From: Saccharicrinis sp963665705 | GTDB taxonomy: Bacteria > Bacteroidota > Bacteroidia > Bacteroidales > Marinilabiliaceae | NCBI GenBank assembly: GCA_963665705.1 | Contig: OY762448.1 | Coordinates: 5,828,001 to 5,892,000, forward strand | Length of the DNA stretch: 64,000 bases | Direction: 5' to 3' | In this document: positions 6,320 to 15,414 of the stretch, one piece after another | How the letters are laid out: every line of letters begins with the position of its first letter | Numbering within the stretch: position 1 is the stretch's first letter | Notes under the pieces: model-generated | The model's database searches: none | What the model was told of the DNA's origin: nothing | Seen by the model: the letters and a program-made list of their open reading frames with translations, nothing else | Made by a program: the position numbers and the translations under genes

Positions 6320-7858
6320 TTATCCCAACCAACCTGCTTTATCTAAGTTTCTATAATTTACGGCCTCTGCAATATGGTGTTTTTGTATTTGTTCTTGTTC
6401 GTCCAAATCAGCGATTGTTCTGGCCACTTTTAAAATTCTGTCATAGGCTCTTGCAGATAGATCCAGTTTTTCCATTGCGTGTTTTAAAATTTCCATGGCA
6501 CTATCCTCAGGTTTTGCATATTTACGTTGAAGTTTTGACGTCATTTGAGCATTGCAATGAATTTTTACTTCTTCTTTGTATCTGGTTTCCTGTATTTTTC
6601 GTGCATTTATCACTCGTTTTCTTATTTCAATACTTTTTTCAGAAGTTGTAGCATTGCTTAGTTCTTTAAAAGGAACAGGTACGACTTCTATTTGCAGGTC
6701 TATTCTGTCTAATAAAGGACCGGATATCTTGCTTAAATATCGTTGAACTACTCCAGGACTACATACACACTTTTTTTCAGGATGATTAAAATATCCACAT
6801 GGACAAGGATTCATACTTGAAACTAACATAAAGCTAGCTGGATAATCCACACTAAAACGAGCTCGGGATATACTAATGACTCTGTCCTCCAGAGGTTGAC
6901 GCATCACTTCAAGAACGGTTCTTTTAAATTCAGGAAGTTCATCAAGAAACAAAACACCGTGATGTGCTAAAGAAATTTCACCAGGCTGAGGAAAACTGCC
7001 ACCACCTACTAAGGCTACATCACTAATTGTATGATGAGGCGATCGGAAAGGACGAGAAGTGATTAGAGATGTGTTATTTTGAACTTTTCCTGCAACAGAG
7101 TGTATTTTGGTTGTTTCAAGTGCTTCATCAAGAGTTAAAGGTGGTAGTATGGATGGAAGTCGTTTGGCAATCATTGATTTACCTGCCCCTGGGGGACCGA
7201 TCATTATTAAGTTGTGACCTCCTGCAGCAGCAATTTCTAATGCTCTTTTTACGCTTTCTTGACCTTTTACATCAATAAAGTCCAGATCGTTACACTGTTG
7301 TTGTTTAAGAAATTCTTTTTTTGTATCAATTTTAAGAGCTGGAAGTTCTATATCTTCATTTAAAAAGGAAGCTACTTCAGAAATGTTTTCAACACCATAA
7401 ACATCCAAACCTTCTACAACAGCAGCCTCTTTTGCATTCTGCTTGGGAATTATAACTCCCTTAAATCCTTCTTGTTTTGCTCTGACAGCAATGGGTAAAA
7501 CCCCTTTTACTGGTTGTAAACTTCCATCTAATGAAAGTTCGCCCATCATAATATAATCATTAAGGTTTTGGTGTGATATTTGATTCGAAGCAGCTAGAAT
7601 TCCGATAGCAAGAGGCAGGTCGTATGAGGATCCCTCTTTTCTAATATCAGCAGGAGCCATGTTAATCACTATTTTTTTACCAGGCCATTTGAATTCACTC
7701 TCCTTTAGTGCCGATTGAATTCGTTGTTGACTTTCTTTTACTGCATTGTCAGGAAGTCCAACTAAAAAAAATTTTATTCCTTGTGAAAGATTTACTTCAA
7801 TTGTAATAGTGTTGGCGTCAATTCCTGTAACGGCAGCGCCGTATGTTTTTACTAACAT
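6320..7858 (-). CDS. YifB/ComM-family Mg chelatase-like AAA+ ATPase
   Basis: 512 residues, the full family length. The N-terminal Lon-protease-like domain begins MLVKTYGAAVTGIDA with the GLPDNAVKESQQRI motif. A central AAA+ module has Walker A GPPGAGKSM (about 219-227), Walker B VLFLDELPEF and sensor-type residues. A zinc-knuckle-like segment with CPCGYFNHPEKKCVC precedes a C-terminal Mg-chelatase helical domain. In Proteobacteria ComM is a branch-migration helicase that extends integration of DNA taken up by transformation; the same role here is inference. It lies alone on the minus strand between ppa and gldA. Confidence 0.93.
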   Translation of the reverse strand: MLVKTYGAAVTGIDANTITIEVNLSQGIKFFLVGLPDNAVKESQQRIQSALKESEFKWPGKKIVINMAPADIRKEGSSYDLPLAIGILAASNQISHQNLNDYIMMGELSLDGSLQPVKGVLPIAVRAKQEGFKGVIIPKQNAKEAAVVEGLDVYGVENISEVASFLNEDIELPALKIDTKKEFLKQQQCNDLDFIDVKGQESVKRALEIAAAGGHNLIMIGPPGAGKSMIAKRLPSILPPLTLDEALETTKIHSVAGKVQNNTSLITSRPFRSPHHTISDVALVGGGSFPQPGEISLAHHGVLFLDELPEFKRTVLEVMRQPLEDRVISISRARFSVDYPASFMLVSSMNPCPCGYFNHPEKKCVCSPGVVQRYLSKISGPLLDRIDLQIEVVPVPFKELSNATTSEKSIEIRKRVINARKIQETRYKEEVKIHCNAQMTSKLQRKYAKPEDSAMEILKHAMEKLDLSARAYDRILKVARTIADLDEQEQIQKHHIAEAVNYRNLDKAGWLG

Positions 7859-7966
7859 AGTTTAAGGTTTTACGAAATCCCAATTTAAATTATTGAGTTC
7901 TCTATGATTTTACTATAAGTTGGTTTTAAGAGTTGTGTGTTGGTTAGTGTAGGACAATTATAAGGT

Positions 7967-8872
7967 TTAAGTTGTAAGTTCTCTAAAGATATCTTCCATA
8001 TTTTGTTTTTCCATATTTAAGGTGATCAATTTTTCGTTGTTAGTTACACTCCAATCATATATTTGTTCACGGATATCAGATGATGCAATGATCTTAAAAT
8101 GATTATCTGATATTGTTTCAATATTATTTATATGTTCGATGGATGTCAATTTATTTTTATCCACGGAAGAAATAAATTCACAGTGTATAATATTTTTATT
8201 TTGTGAGGATGATTGTGATAATTCAGATGCTTTTTCGTTGGCAACTATTTCACCCTTTTTTATGATGATTACTCTTTGACATATTGCCTGAACCTCCTGC
8301 ATTATATGAGTTGAGAGCATGATTGTTTTTTGTTTGCCTACTTTTTTTATAAGATCGCGAACTTCAATAATTTGATTTGGGTCTAGACCGGTGGTTGGTT
8401 CATCTAAAATTAGAACTTCAGGATCCGGCAAGAGTGCTTGTGCAAGGCCTACTCGTTGTCTATAACCTTTCGATAATGACTTAATTTTCTTTTTACTCTC
8501 AGGGGTTAATCCTGTGATATCAATGACTTCTTCAATTTTAGATTTGGATTGTTTTCCCAGTTTATAAATTCCTGCTATATGTTTAAGGTATTCCTTTACA
8601 TACATGTCAAGATATAAAGGATTATGTTCAGGTAAATAACCAATTTTTTTTCTGTAAGTAAGACTGTTACTTGTCACGTCCATACCACATACTTTTACTA
8701 CTCCGGATGTCTGAGGTAGATAGCCTGTGATAATTTTCATCATGGTAGACTTGCCAGCTCCGTTGGGTCCTAGAAAACCCACAACTTCTCCGGCTTCAAT
8801 TTCAAAGGATATGTTATTTAAAGCCTTTTGAGCTCCAAAAGTACGGGTGACTTGACTAACTGATATGGACAT
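7967..8872 (-). CDS. gldA: Gliding-motility-type ABC transporter ATPase GldA
   Basis: 301-residue ABC ATPase. Walker A GPNGAGKST is at residues 35-43, signature LSKGYRQRVGLAQAL about 135-149, Walker B VLILDEPTTGLD, H-loop STH. The N-terminus (SQVTRTFGAQKALNNISFEI) and the IGYLPEHNPLYLDMYVKEYL segment fit GldA rather than a general drug exporter. In Flavobacterium GldA works with the membrane proteins GldF and GldG, and the trio is needed for gliding. Neither partner is in this window, so actual gliding cannot be claimed. The C-terminal 70 residues are a less conserved accessory region. The upstream region is shared with divergent ispG. Confidence 0.85.
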   Translation of the reverse strand: MSISVSQVTRTFGAQKALNNISFEIEAGEVVGFLGPNGAGKSTMMKIITGYLPQTSGVVKVCGMDVTSNSLTYRKKIGYLPEHNPLYLDMYVKEYLKHIAGIYKLGKQSKSKIEEVIDITGLTPESKKKIKSLSKGYRQRVGLAQALLPDPEVLILDEPTTGLDPNQIIEVRDLIKKVGKQKTIMLSTHIMQEVQAICQRVIIIKKGEIVANEKASELSQSSSQNKNIIHCEFISSVDKNKLTSIEHINNIETISDNHFKIIASSDIREQIYDWSVTNNEKLITLNMEKQNMEDIFRELTT

Positions 8873-8942
8873 ATTGTATTCTTTTAGCTGTAAAGTTAAA
8901 AAGCCTTATGGAAATTAAAAGTTACAACCACGCAAAAATTCT

Positions 8943-8950
8943 TACTTTTG
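8943..8950 (+). promoter_or_regulatory. -7 element of the ispG promoter
   Basis: TACTTTTG matches TAnnTTTG and lies 21 nt before the ATG at 8972, giving a predicted transcription start near 8957. The -33 region near 8920 (GTTAC) is weak. Confidence 0.6.
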
Positions 8951-8971
8951 TAACGAAAAATACATTTTGTA

Positions 8972-10816
8972 ATGAGCACAGATAATTATTGTATTGATTT
9001 ATTCCAATACAAAAGATATAAAACCCAAGAGGTAAATGTTGGAGGCGTGAATATTGGAGGAGAAAATCCAATAGTTGTTCAATCGATGACAACAACAAAT
9101 ACCAATAATACAAGTGATACTATTGCTCAAATTAAGGATATATGTGATGCTGGTGGACAGATCGTCAGAATGACTACTCAAGGGAAGAAAGAAGCAAATA
9201 ATTTGGAGCATATTAGAAAAGGATTAAATGATCAAGGGTATAGGGTGCCATTGGTGGCTGATGTTCATTTTAATACAAGTGCTGCTTATATTGCTGCAGA
9301 ATTAATTGAAAAGGTTAGAATTAATCCAGGTAATTTTATAGATGGGGCTAAAAGATTTGCACAAATAGATTACACTGAAGAAACATATAAAAAAGAGTTA
9401 GATCAGATTAAAGAAAAGTTAGTTCCATTACTTAATATTTGTAAAAGTAAAGGTACAGCTCTTAGGATAGGAACTAATCATGGTTCGTTATCTGATAGAA
9501 TAATGAGTAAATATGGTGACACTCCTATGGGGATGGTTGAAAGCTGTTTGGAGTTTCTTCGTATTTGTGTGGAGGAAGAATTCTTCAGTGTTGTGTTGAG
9601 TATAAAAGCTAGTAATGCGCGGATTATGGTTCATACAGTAAGGTTGTTGGTACAGAAAATGTACGAAGAAGGTATGAATTTTCCACTTCACTTAGGAGTT
9701 ACTGAAGCTGGAGAAGGTGAGGATGGTCGAATTAGGTCAGCCGTTGGTATTGGTACATTACTCATAGATGGACTCGGAGATACAATTAGAGTTTCCTTAA
9801 CCGAAGATCCTGTAAATGAAATTCCTGTAGCAAAAACAATCATAAAGCATATTGAAGGTAAAATTGATCATGCTGAAGTAAAAAGAATCGATAGTTATGA
9901 ATATTCTCCTTTTGAGTATGTTAAAAGAGATTCTGTAGCGGTGCAAAATATAGGTGGCTATAATGCTCCTGTTGTGATAGGGAAAAATAGTCTTAATGAT
10001 GAGTTTCCTGATTTTAATTTTGTAGAATCATTTTCGGATGTTGAGGATAGTAAACTAACAGTTTTACCATACAGTATATGGATGGAAAATAAAGAAAGCA
10101 AGAACTTGTTTCCATATGTAGATATTGACTATTATCTTAAAGCAGATATGATTGATACTGAGTTGGTTTTTGTTTCAGTGTCATATGCTCAGATGGATGA
10201 TGAATGTTTACAAACTCTTCAACAGGCGAATAATGTTGTAATTGTGCTGATCGCTAATTCTGAAAATAATGTGGCAGAACAGAGAGCAGCTTTTCTTTTG
10301 TTAAGAAAGTTTGAATTAAAAACACCAGTTATTATTTACAAAAAATATAATGGTAGTTTTAATGAAGATAGTCAAATACAAGCTTCTGTAGATATAGGTC
10401 CTCTTTTTCTTGATGGATTTGCTGATGGAGTATGGATTGATTCTGAAGACCGTAGGTCTGCTATTGTTAATTCTACAGCGTTTTCAATATTACAGGCAGC
10501 TCGGGTGCGTTTTTCAAAACCTGATTATATTAGTTGTCCTGGATGTGGAAGAACTTTATTTGGTCTTCAGAAAACGACAGCTTTAGTTAAAGAAAAAACA
10601 GCACATCTTAAAGGATTGAAAATTGCTGTAATGGGTTGTATTGTAAATGGACCAGGTGAAATGGCTGATGCTGATTATGGTTATGTAGGTTCGGGACCTG
10701 GCAAAATTACTTTGTATCATCAGAGAGAAGTTATAAGAAAAAATATTAATGAAGACGAGGCTGTTGATGCATTAGTAAATTTAATTAAGGAGAAGGGTGA
10801 CTGGATAGAGCTATGA
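8972..10816 (+). CDS. ispG: 4-hydroxy-3-methylbut-2-enyl diphosphate synthase (IspG/GcpE), long three-domain form
   Basis: 614 residues. The enzyme converts MEcPP to HMBPP in the MEP isoprenoid pathway using a 4Fe-4S cluster. Residues about 1-300 form the TIM barrel (VNVGGVNIGGENPIVVQSMTT, then RINPGNF). A roughly 220-residue central insertion follows (about 310-520), the extra domain that separates the plant/Bacteroidota/Chlamydia form from the roughly 370-residue E. coli form. The C-terminal reductase domain holds the cluster cysteines in CPGCGRTLF and CIVNGPGEMADADYGYVG. A long hairpin overlaps the stop codon (10811-10850). Confidence 0.96.
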   Translation: MSTDNYCIDLFQYKRYKTQEVNVGGVNIGGENPIVVQSMTTTNTNNTSDTIAQIKDICDAGGQIVRMTTQGKKEANNLEHIRKGLNDQGYRVPLVADVHFNTSAAYIAAELIEKVRINPGNFIDGAKRFAQIDYTEETYKKELDQIKEKLVPLLNICKSKGTALRIGTNHGSLSDRIMSKYGDTPMGMVESCLEFLRICVEEEFFSVVLSIKASNARIMVHTVRLLVQKMYEEGMNFPLHLGVTEAGEGEDGRIRSAVGIGTLLIDGLGDTIRVSLTEDPVNEIPVAKTIIKHIEGKIDHAEVKRIDSYEYSPFEYVKRDSVAVQNIGGYNAPVVIGKNSLNDEFPDFNFVESFSDVEDSKLTVLPYSIWMENKESKNLFPYVDIDYYLKADMIDTELVFVSVSYAQMDDECLQTLQQANNVVIVLIANSENNVAEQRAAFLLLRKFELKTPVIIYKKYNGSFNEDSQIQASVDIGPLFLDGFADGVWIDSEDRRSAIVNSTAFSILQAARVRFSKPDYISCPGCGRTLFGLQKTTALVKEKTAHLKGLKIAVMGCIVNGPGEMADADYGYVGSGPGKITLYHQREVIRKNINEDEAVDALVNLIKEKGDWIEL

Positions 10817-10850
10817 TTTTTTTTGATACGTTCATCAATAAAAATCATAG
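10811..10850 (+). terminator. Hairpin spanning the ispG stop codon
   Basis: CTATGATTTTT (10811-10821) pairs perfectly with 10840-10850, and an inner TTGAT/ATCAA stem closes on an ACGTTC loop. The TGA stop (10814-10816) is inside the left arm. There is no downstream U-tract, so it may protect the 3' end or act as a weak terminator. Confidence 0.5.
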
Positions 10851-11011
10851 TGCTATCAAGATTAGTAACTGTTTTATATAAAAAGTGTATCTTTTTTTAT
10901 TGTATTAAAAGATTTAGTGTATTTTTAAACTTTTGATGCCAAGATATTTTATTGCAATCAACGTTATGTTTTTTTATATTGCATTTCGTAAGTAATCCCT
11001 TATTAATATCA

Positions 11012-11797
11012 ATGAAACGACTTTTATACTTATTCCTTTTTGTAGCATTGTTTATTTTAAATGCTAATTCACAAGAAATTGTTCTAAATGGAACTTTTCA
11101 AGGAGATAATCTATTTGTGAAAAATCCATTTTCACCAAGTGGAGTTGGCTTTTGTGTTTACGAAGTTGATGTAAACGGTTTAACTTCAACAGATGAAATT
11201 AATTCAAGTGCTTTTGAAGTTGACTTAAGTGTTTATGGATTTAGTGTTGGGCAGGAAGTGAATGTGACAATTAAATATAAAGAAAATTGTCTTCCCATTG
11301 TGTTAAACCCAGAAGTGTTAAATGCGCGTTCAACTTTTGAGATTACTTCATTGCAAATTGATGATGATAAAGTAAGATGGTCTACAACAAAAGAGGCTGG
11401 TAGATTACCTTTTGTTGTTGAGCAATTTCGTTGGAATAAATGGGTTGAAGTCGGTCGTGTAAATGGTAAGGGAGTTGTATCTGAATCTAAATATCATTCA
11501 CCAATAAGACTTCATTCTGGAGAAAATAGATTTAGAGTAAAGCAAACTGATTATAGAGGAAAAGCCAGGTTTTCTGATGAAATTACGTATGAATCAAATA
11601 AAACTGCTGTTACATTTTCTCCAACAAGAGTTGATGATTTGTTAAGTTTTACGGCGCCAACAATGTATGAGATTTATGATGAGTACGGGGGTATTGTTTT
11701 TAAAGGATATGGAGACAGTGTAAAAGTGGGAAGTTTACAGAAAGGTAAATATTATTTAAATTATGATAATAAATTAGGGACGTTTGTAAAAAAATAA
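11012..11797 (+). CDS. Secreted protein of unknown function
   Basis: 261 residues starting at MKRLLYLFLFVALFILNANSQ, a clear Sec signal peptide ending at the Bacteroidota-style NSQ-E junction. An in-frame TTG at 10952 would add residues before the signal peptide and is unlikely. The mature part is rich in beta-forming residues, with segments such as FQGDNLFVKNPFSPSGVGFCVYEVDVNG that resemble carboxypeptidase-like or Ig-like folds, and a C-terminal stretch (about 200-261, SFTAPTMYEIYDEYGGIVFKG) that could be a short T9SS-like or scaffold domain. I do not recognise a named family. It has its own terminator and lies between ispG and asnS. Periplasmic or surface location is inferred from the signal only. 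Confidence 0.75.
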   Translation: MKRLLYLFLFVALFILNANSQEIVLNGTFQGDNLFVKNPFSPSGVGFCVYEVDVNGLTSTDEINSSAFEVDLSVYGFSVGQEVNVTIKYKENCLPIVLNPEVLNARSTFEITSLQIDDDKVRWSTTKEAGRLPFVVEQFRWNKWVEVGRVNGKGVVSESKYHSPIRLHSGENRFRVKQTDYRGKARFSDEITYESNKTAVTFSPTRVDDLLSFTAPTMYEIYDEYGGIVFKGYGDSVKVGSLQKGKYYLNYDNKLGTFVKK

Positions 11798-11820
11798 TAA
11801 GATATTAAATAATTCTACAG

Positions 11821-11848
11821 GCCGAATGATTGTCATTCGGCTTTTTTT
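11821..11848 (+). terminator. Intrinsic terminator after the secreted-protein gene
   Basis: GCCGAATGA (11821-11829), TTT-like 3-nt loop, TCATTCGGC (11833-11841), then seven T. A textbook hairpin plus U-tract. Confidence 0.92.
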
Positions 11849-11967
11849 GTGGCTTGTAATTCATAAAAGTATAGTCTGGCTAATACTTTAATAAAATTTA
11901 TGCTATTTACGTGTGTGCCTTATTAAACAATTGATTAATTTTACGGCCTTAAAAATTGAAATTAAAT

Positions 11968-13416
11968 ATGGAACAAATTCGCAGAACTAAAGTGGCTGCT
12001 ATTCTGAAAGATACAGAATACGGCAAGGAAGTAAATGTTAAAGGATGGGTAAGAACTCGTAGAGGTAATAAATTTGTAAATTTTATCGCGCTTAATGATG
12101 GTTCGTCTATTCATAATTTACAGATTGTTGCTGATGTTCCTAAGTTTGAAGAAAGTCTAGTAAAAAGAATAACAACGGGATCAGCAATTTCAGTTGTTGG
12201 TATATTGAGTGAATCATCAGGTGGTGGTCAGAAAGTTGAAATACAAGCAAGTTCTATTGAAGTACTAGGGGATTGTAATGCAGATGAATATCCATTACAA
12301 CCTAAAAAACACTCCTTGGAATTTTTAAGAGAGATTGCTCATTTACGTTTTCGTACTAATACGTTTGGCGCTATAACAAGAGTGCGTCATTCTATGATCT
12401 TTGCAGTTCATAAATTTTTCTCTGAAAAAGGATTTTTTAATATTCATACTCCTATTATTACAGCTTCAGATGCAGAAGGTGCAGGAGAGATGTTTAGAGT
12501 GACAACTATGGATATCAATAATATTCCGCAAACAGAAGAAGGAAAAATTGATTTCAGTCAGGATTTCTTTGGTAAGTCTACGAATCTTACCGTTTCAGGT
12601 CAGTTAGAAGGTGAATTAGCAGCTTTAGCAATGTCTGAAATTTATACTTTTGGACCTACATTCAGAGCTGAGAATTCAAATACAGCACGTCACTTAGCTG
12701 AATTTTGGATGATAGAACCAGAAATGGCATTTTATGATTTAAATGATAATATGGATTTAGCAGAAGAGTTTACTAAGTATCTGCTGAATTATGCTTTGGA
12801 AAATTGTAGAGAGGATCTTGAGTTCTTAAGCCAACGTTTACAGGAAGAAGAAAAGAATAAAAAGGCCGAGGATCGTTCTATGGAACTGATTGAAAAGTTA
12901 AAATTCGTAGTGGATAATGATTATGTTCGTTTAACATATACTGAAGCTATTGATATTTTGATGAATTCAAAACCTCATAAAAAAGGTAAATTTCAATATC
13001 CTGTTACGGGTTTTGGAAGTGATCTTCAAGCTGAACACGAACGTTATCTTGTTGAAAAACATTTTAAGAAACCTGTTATCCTTACAGATTATCCAATGTC
13101 AATAAAGGCGTTTTATATGAAGCAAAGTGATGATGGCAAAACTGTTAGAGCTATGGATGTTTTGTTTCCTCAGATTGGTGAAATAATAGGAGGTTCTCAA
13201 AGAGAAGAGGATTATAATAAATTATTAGAAAGAATGAGAGCTTTAGATCTACCTGAAGAGGAAATGTATTGGTATCTGGATACTCGTAGATATGGATCAG
13301 TTCCTCATAGTGGTTTTGGTTTAGGATTTGAGCGTCTAATGCTATTCGTAACAGGTATGGGGAATATTCGTGATGTAATACCATTTCCTCGTACTCCTAA
13401 AAATGCTGAGTTTTAA
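11968..13416 (+). CDS. asnS: Asparaginyl-tRNA synthetase
   Basis: 482-residue class IIb synthetase that charges tRNA(Asn) in the cytoplasm. The N-terminal OB-fold anticodon-binding domain covers about residues 1-115 (VNVKGWVRTRRGNKFVNFIALNDGS). Catalytic motif 2 appears as GPTFRAENSNTARHLAEFWMIEPE, and motif 3 as GLGFERLMLFVTGMGNIRDVIPFPRTP at the C-terminus. The WMIEPE reading and overall similarity favour AsnRS over AspRS. An insertion around residues 270-310 (LQEEEKNKKAEDRS) makes it slightly longer than the E. coli enzyme. I chose ATG at 11968 over an in-frame TTG at 11956 because MEQIRRTKV is the natural family start. Monocistronic, with a terminator downstream. Confidence 0.95.
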   Translation: MEQIRRTKVAAILKDTEYGKEVNVKGWVRTRRGNKFVNFIALNDGSSIHNLQIVADVPKFEESLVKRITTGSAISVVGILSESSGGGQKVEIQASSIEVLGDCNADEYPLQPKKHSLEFLREIAHLRFRTNTFGAITRVRHSMIFAVHKFFSEKGFFNIHTPIITASDAEGAGEMFRVTTMDINNIPQTEEGKIDFSQDFFGKSTNLTVSGQLEGELAALAMSEIYTFGPTFRAENSNTARHLAEFWMIEPEMAFYDLNDNMDLAEEFTKYLLNYALENCREDLEFLSQRLQEEEKNKKAEDRSMELIEKLKFVVDNDYVRLTYTEAIDILMNSKPHKKGKFQYPVTGFGSDLQAEHERYLVEKHFKKPVILTDYPMSIKAFYMKQSDDGKTVRAMDVLFPQIGEIIGGSQREEDYNKLLERMRALDLPEEEMYWYLDTRRYGSVPHSGFGLGFERLMLFVTGMGNIRDVIPFPRTPKNAEF

Positions 13417-13440
13417 GAATATTTTATGTATATAATATAC

Positions 13441-13474
13441 AAAGCCATTTCATTTATTTGAGGTGGCTTTTGTT
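13441..13474 (+). terminator. Intrinsic terminator after asnS
   Basis: AAAGCCATTTCA pairs with TGAGGTGGCTTT through two G-U pairs around a TTTATT loop, followed by TGTTTT. It lies 24 nt past the asnS stop and before the next promoter. Confidence 0.8.
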
Positions 13475-13489
13475 TTACTATTATTTATG

Positions 13490-13497
13490 TAAATTTG
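13490..13497 (+). promoter_or_regulatory. -7 element upstream of the TPR histidine kinase
   Basis: TAAATTTG matches TAnnTTTG, 21 nt before the ATG at 13519. Predicted start of transcription is near 13504. Confidence 0.6.
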
Positions 13498-13518
13498 GCT
13501 GAATCAAATAATTAGATC

Positions 13519-15414
13519 ATGTTAAAATTATCATTAGCTTTATTTCTTCTCGTGTTCTTGATTCGTAGTGTTACGGCAGCAGAAAACATGGATAGTATAA
13601 AAGCTGAGCTTAATAAATTAAGTGGCGACGAGAAATTAGAGGCTTTATATAAATATTCTTATCAAACATGTATTTCTCAACCTACTTTCTCTAAAGAGTT
13701 GTCTTTTGAATTACTTAAGCTTTCAGATAAAAATCAATATAGATATAAGGCTTTAGCTTATTTTAATTTAGGAGAAATCTCATTCTATCAGGAGCAATAT
13801 GATTTTGCTCTTGATAACTATAAAAAAGCCCACCCCTATTTAATGCTTTATAACGACAGTTCGCTGTTATCTGCAAATTATAGTAATATTGGGTTAATCA
13901 ATTATTATAAAGCAAATTATAGTGTAGCAATTGAAAATTATGAAAATAGTTTAATGATTGATAAGAGTAGGAATGATAGTTTAGGTGTAGCTAAAGCCTA
14001 TCAGAATATGGGACTTGTTTTTGGGGAGTGGGGTAATGATGATTTGAGGATTTCTTATTTTAAGAAAGCTCTGGAAATTTATAAAAAAATAGGAGATAAT
14101 ATCTCTGTGGCAGATATCAACCTTAATCTTGGGGTGTGTGCCTCTCGCAATGATGACTATAAAGAGTCTAATAGGTATTATAAGCATGCGTTAAATGTTT
14201 ATGCGGAATTGAATGATAGCAATCGTGTTGCCTCTGTTATGAATAATCTTGCCTGTAATTATTTAAAAATTAAAGATTATGATATGGCTACGGAATATTT
14301 TAAAAAGGCTGTGGAAGTTTTTGATATACTAAATAATAAGACTGGAAAGATACATGCATTAAGTGGTTTAGGAGATGCTTATGCTTTGCATGGAAATAAA
14401 TCTAAAGCCATAGAGTTTTATAAACAATGCGAAGGTTTAAATAAAGAAGTAGGATTGCTGGAAACTCAAATGGATAATTTATATAGTTTGTACGAAACTT
14501 ATAAAGATATCAATCAATTTAAAGATGCATTAAGGGTAATAGAGGAGTATCATTATATAAAGGATAGTTTATTTTCTGAAGAACAGACAAATAAAATGCT
14601 TGAATTAGAAAGTAAATATATATATCAGAAAAGTCAAAACCAAGTATCGGAGCTTACAGCAAAGAATAGATTGTATTTAATTGTTATAACGATTATTTTT
14701 TTCCTGGTGATGTTGGCAATTGCTTATTGGATCTTCTATTTTAGAACCAAGCGTTTAGAAGAAAAACAGAGATTATTAAGATTGGAACAAAAGGTTTTAA
14801 GAACTCAAATGAATCCTCACTTTATATTTAATTCCTTATCGGTAATACAATGTTATGTTTTGGATAATAAAACAGTTGATGCTGTAGATTTTCTTGCGGA
14901 TTTTGCTGGATTGATGCGCTTGGTACTTCAGTACTCTCAAGAAGAATTTATTACGCTTGCCCAAGAAAAGGATATTTTAGATTATTATATTAATTTACAG
15001 AATAGAAGGTTTGGTGATAAAATAAGCTATAAAATTATTGTTGATGAGAAATTAGATTATACAAAAACTATGATCCCTCCAATGCTTGCCCAGCCTTTTA
15101 TTGAGAATTCTTTTGAGCATGGAGAGTTGTTGAAAAAGAAAGATGCAAATATTACGGTAAGTTTTAAAAAAGATGGTAAAACAATAGCTTATTGTATTGA
15201 AGATAATGGTGTAGGTGTAGAAGAGTCAGCAATAAATAAGACTAATAATGCAAAGAAACATAAATCTTTAGCTCTTAAGATAACCCGTGAAAGATTAAAA
15301 CTAATTAATAATAAGAATAATAATAGAGTAAGGCTAACTGTTGAGGATCGAAAAAATTATGGTTTAGAAGGAACTCGTGTGGTTTTTACTATTCCATTAA
15401 GGGAATTTAATTAA
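13519..15414 (+). CDS. TPR-repeat sensor histidine kinase, LytS/YehU type
   Basis: 631 residues. A signal peptide (about 1-20) is followed by some seven TPR-like helical repeats (about 55-340) placed in the periplasm. A coiled region, a single transmembrane helix (about 390-412) and a cytoplasmic kinase follow. The kinase has the His_kinase-family box LRTQMNPHFIFNSLSVIQCYVL with the phospho-acceptor His, and a HATPase region with PPMLAQPFIENSFEHGE and EDNGVGVEESA. Such kinases normally pair with LytTR response regulators; none is adjacent, so it is an orphan here. Its stop codon abuts the stop of the convergent RNase H gene with no spacer. Confidence 0.88.
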   Translation: MLKLSLALFLLVFLIRSVTAAENMDSIKAELNKLSGDEKLEALYKYSYQTCISQPTFSKELSFELLKLSDKNQYRYKALAYFNLGEISFYQEQYDFALDNYKKAHPYLMLYNDSSLLSANYSNIGLINYYKANYSVAIENYENSLMIDKSRNDSLGVAKAYQNMGLVFGEWGNDDLRISYFKKALEIYKKIGDNISVADINLNLGVCASRNDDYKESNRYYKHALNVYAELNDSNRVASVMNNLACNYLKIKDYDMATEYFKKAVEVFDILNNKTGKIHALSGLGDAYALHGNKSKAIEFYKQCEGLNKEVGLLETQMDNLYSLYETYKDINQFKDALRVIEEYHYIKDSLFSEEQTNKMLELESKYIYQKSQNQVSELTAKNRLYLIVITIIFFLVMLAIAYWIFYFRTKRLEEKQRLLRLEQKVLRTQMNPHFIFNSLSVIQCYVLDNKTVDAVDFLADFAGLMRLVLQYSQEEFITLAQEKDILDYYINLQNRRFGDKISYKIIVDEKLDYTKTMIPPMLAQPFIENSFEHGELLKKKDANITVSFKKDGKTIAYCIEDNGVGVEESAINKTNNAKKHKSLALKITRERLKLINNKNNNRVRLTVEDRKNYGLEGTRVVFTIPLREFN

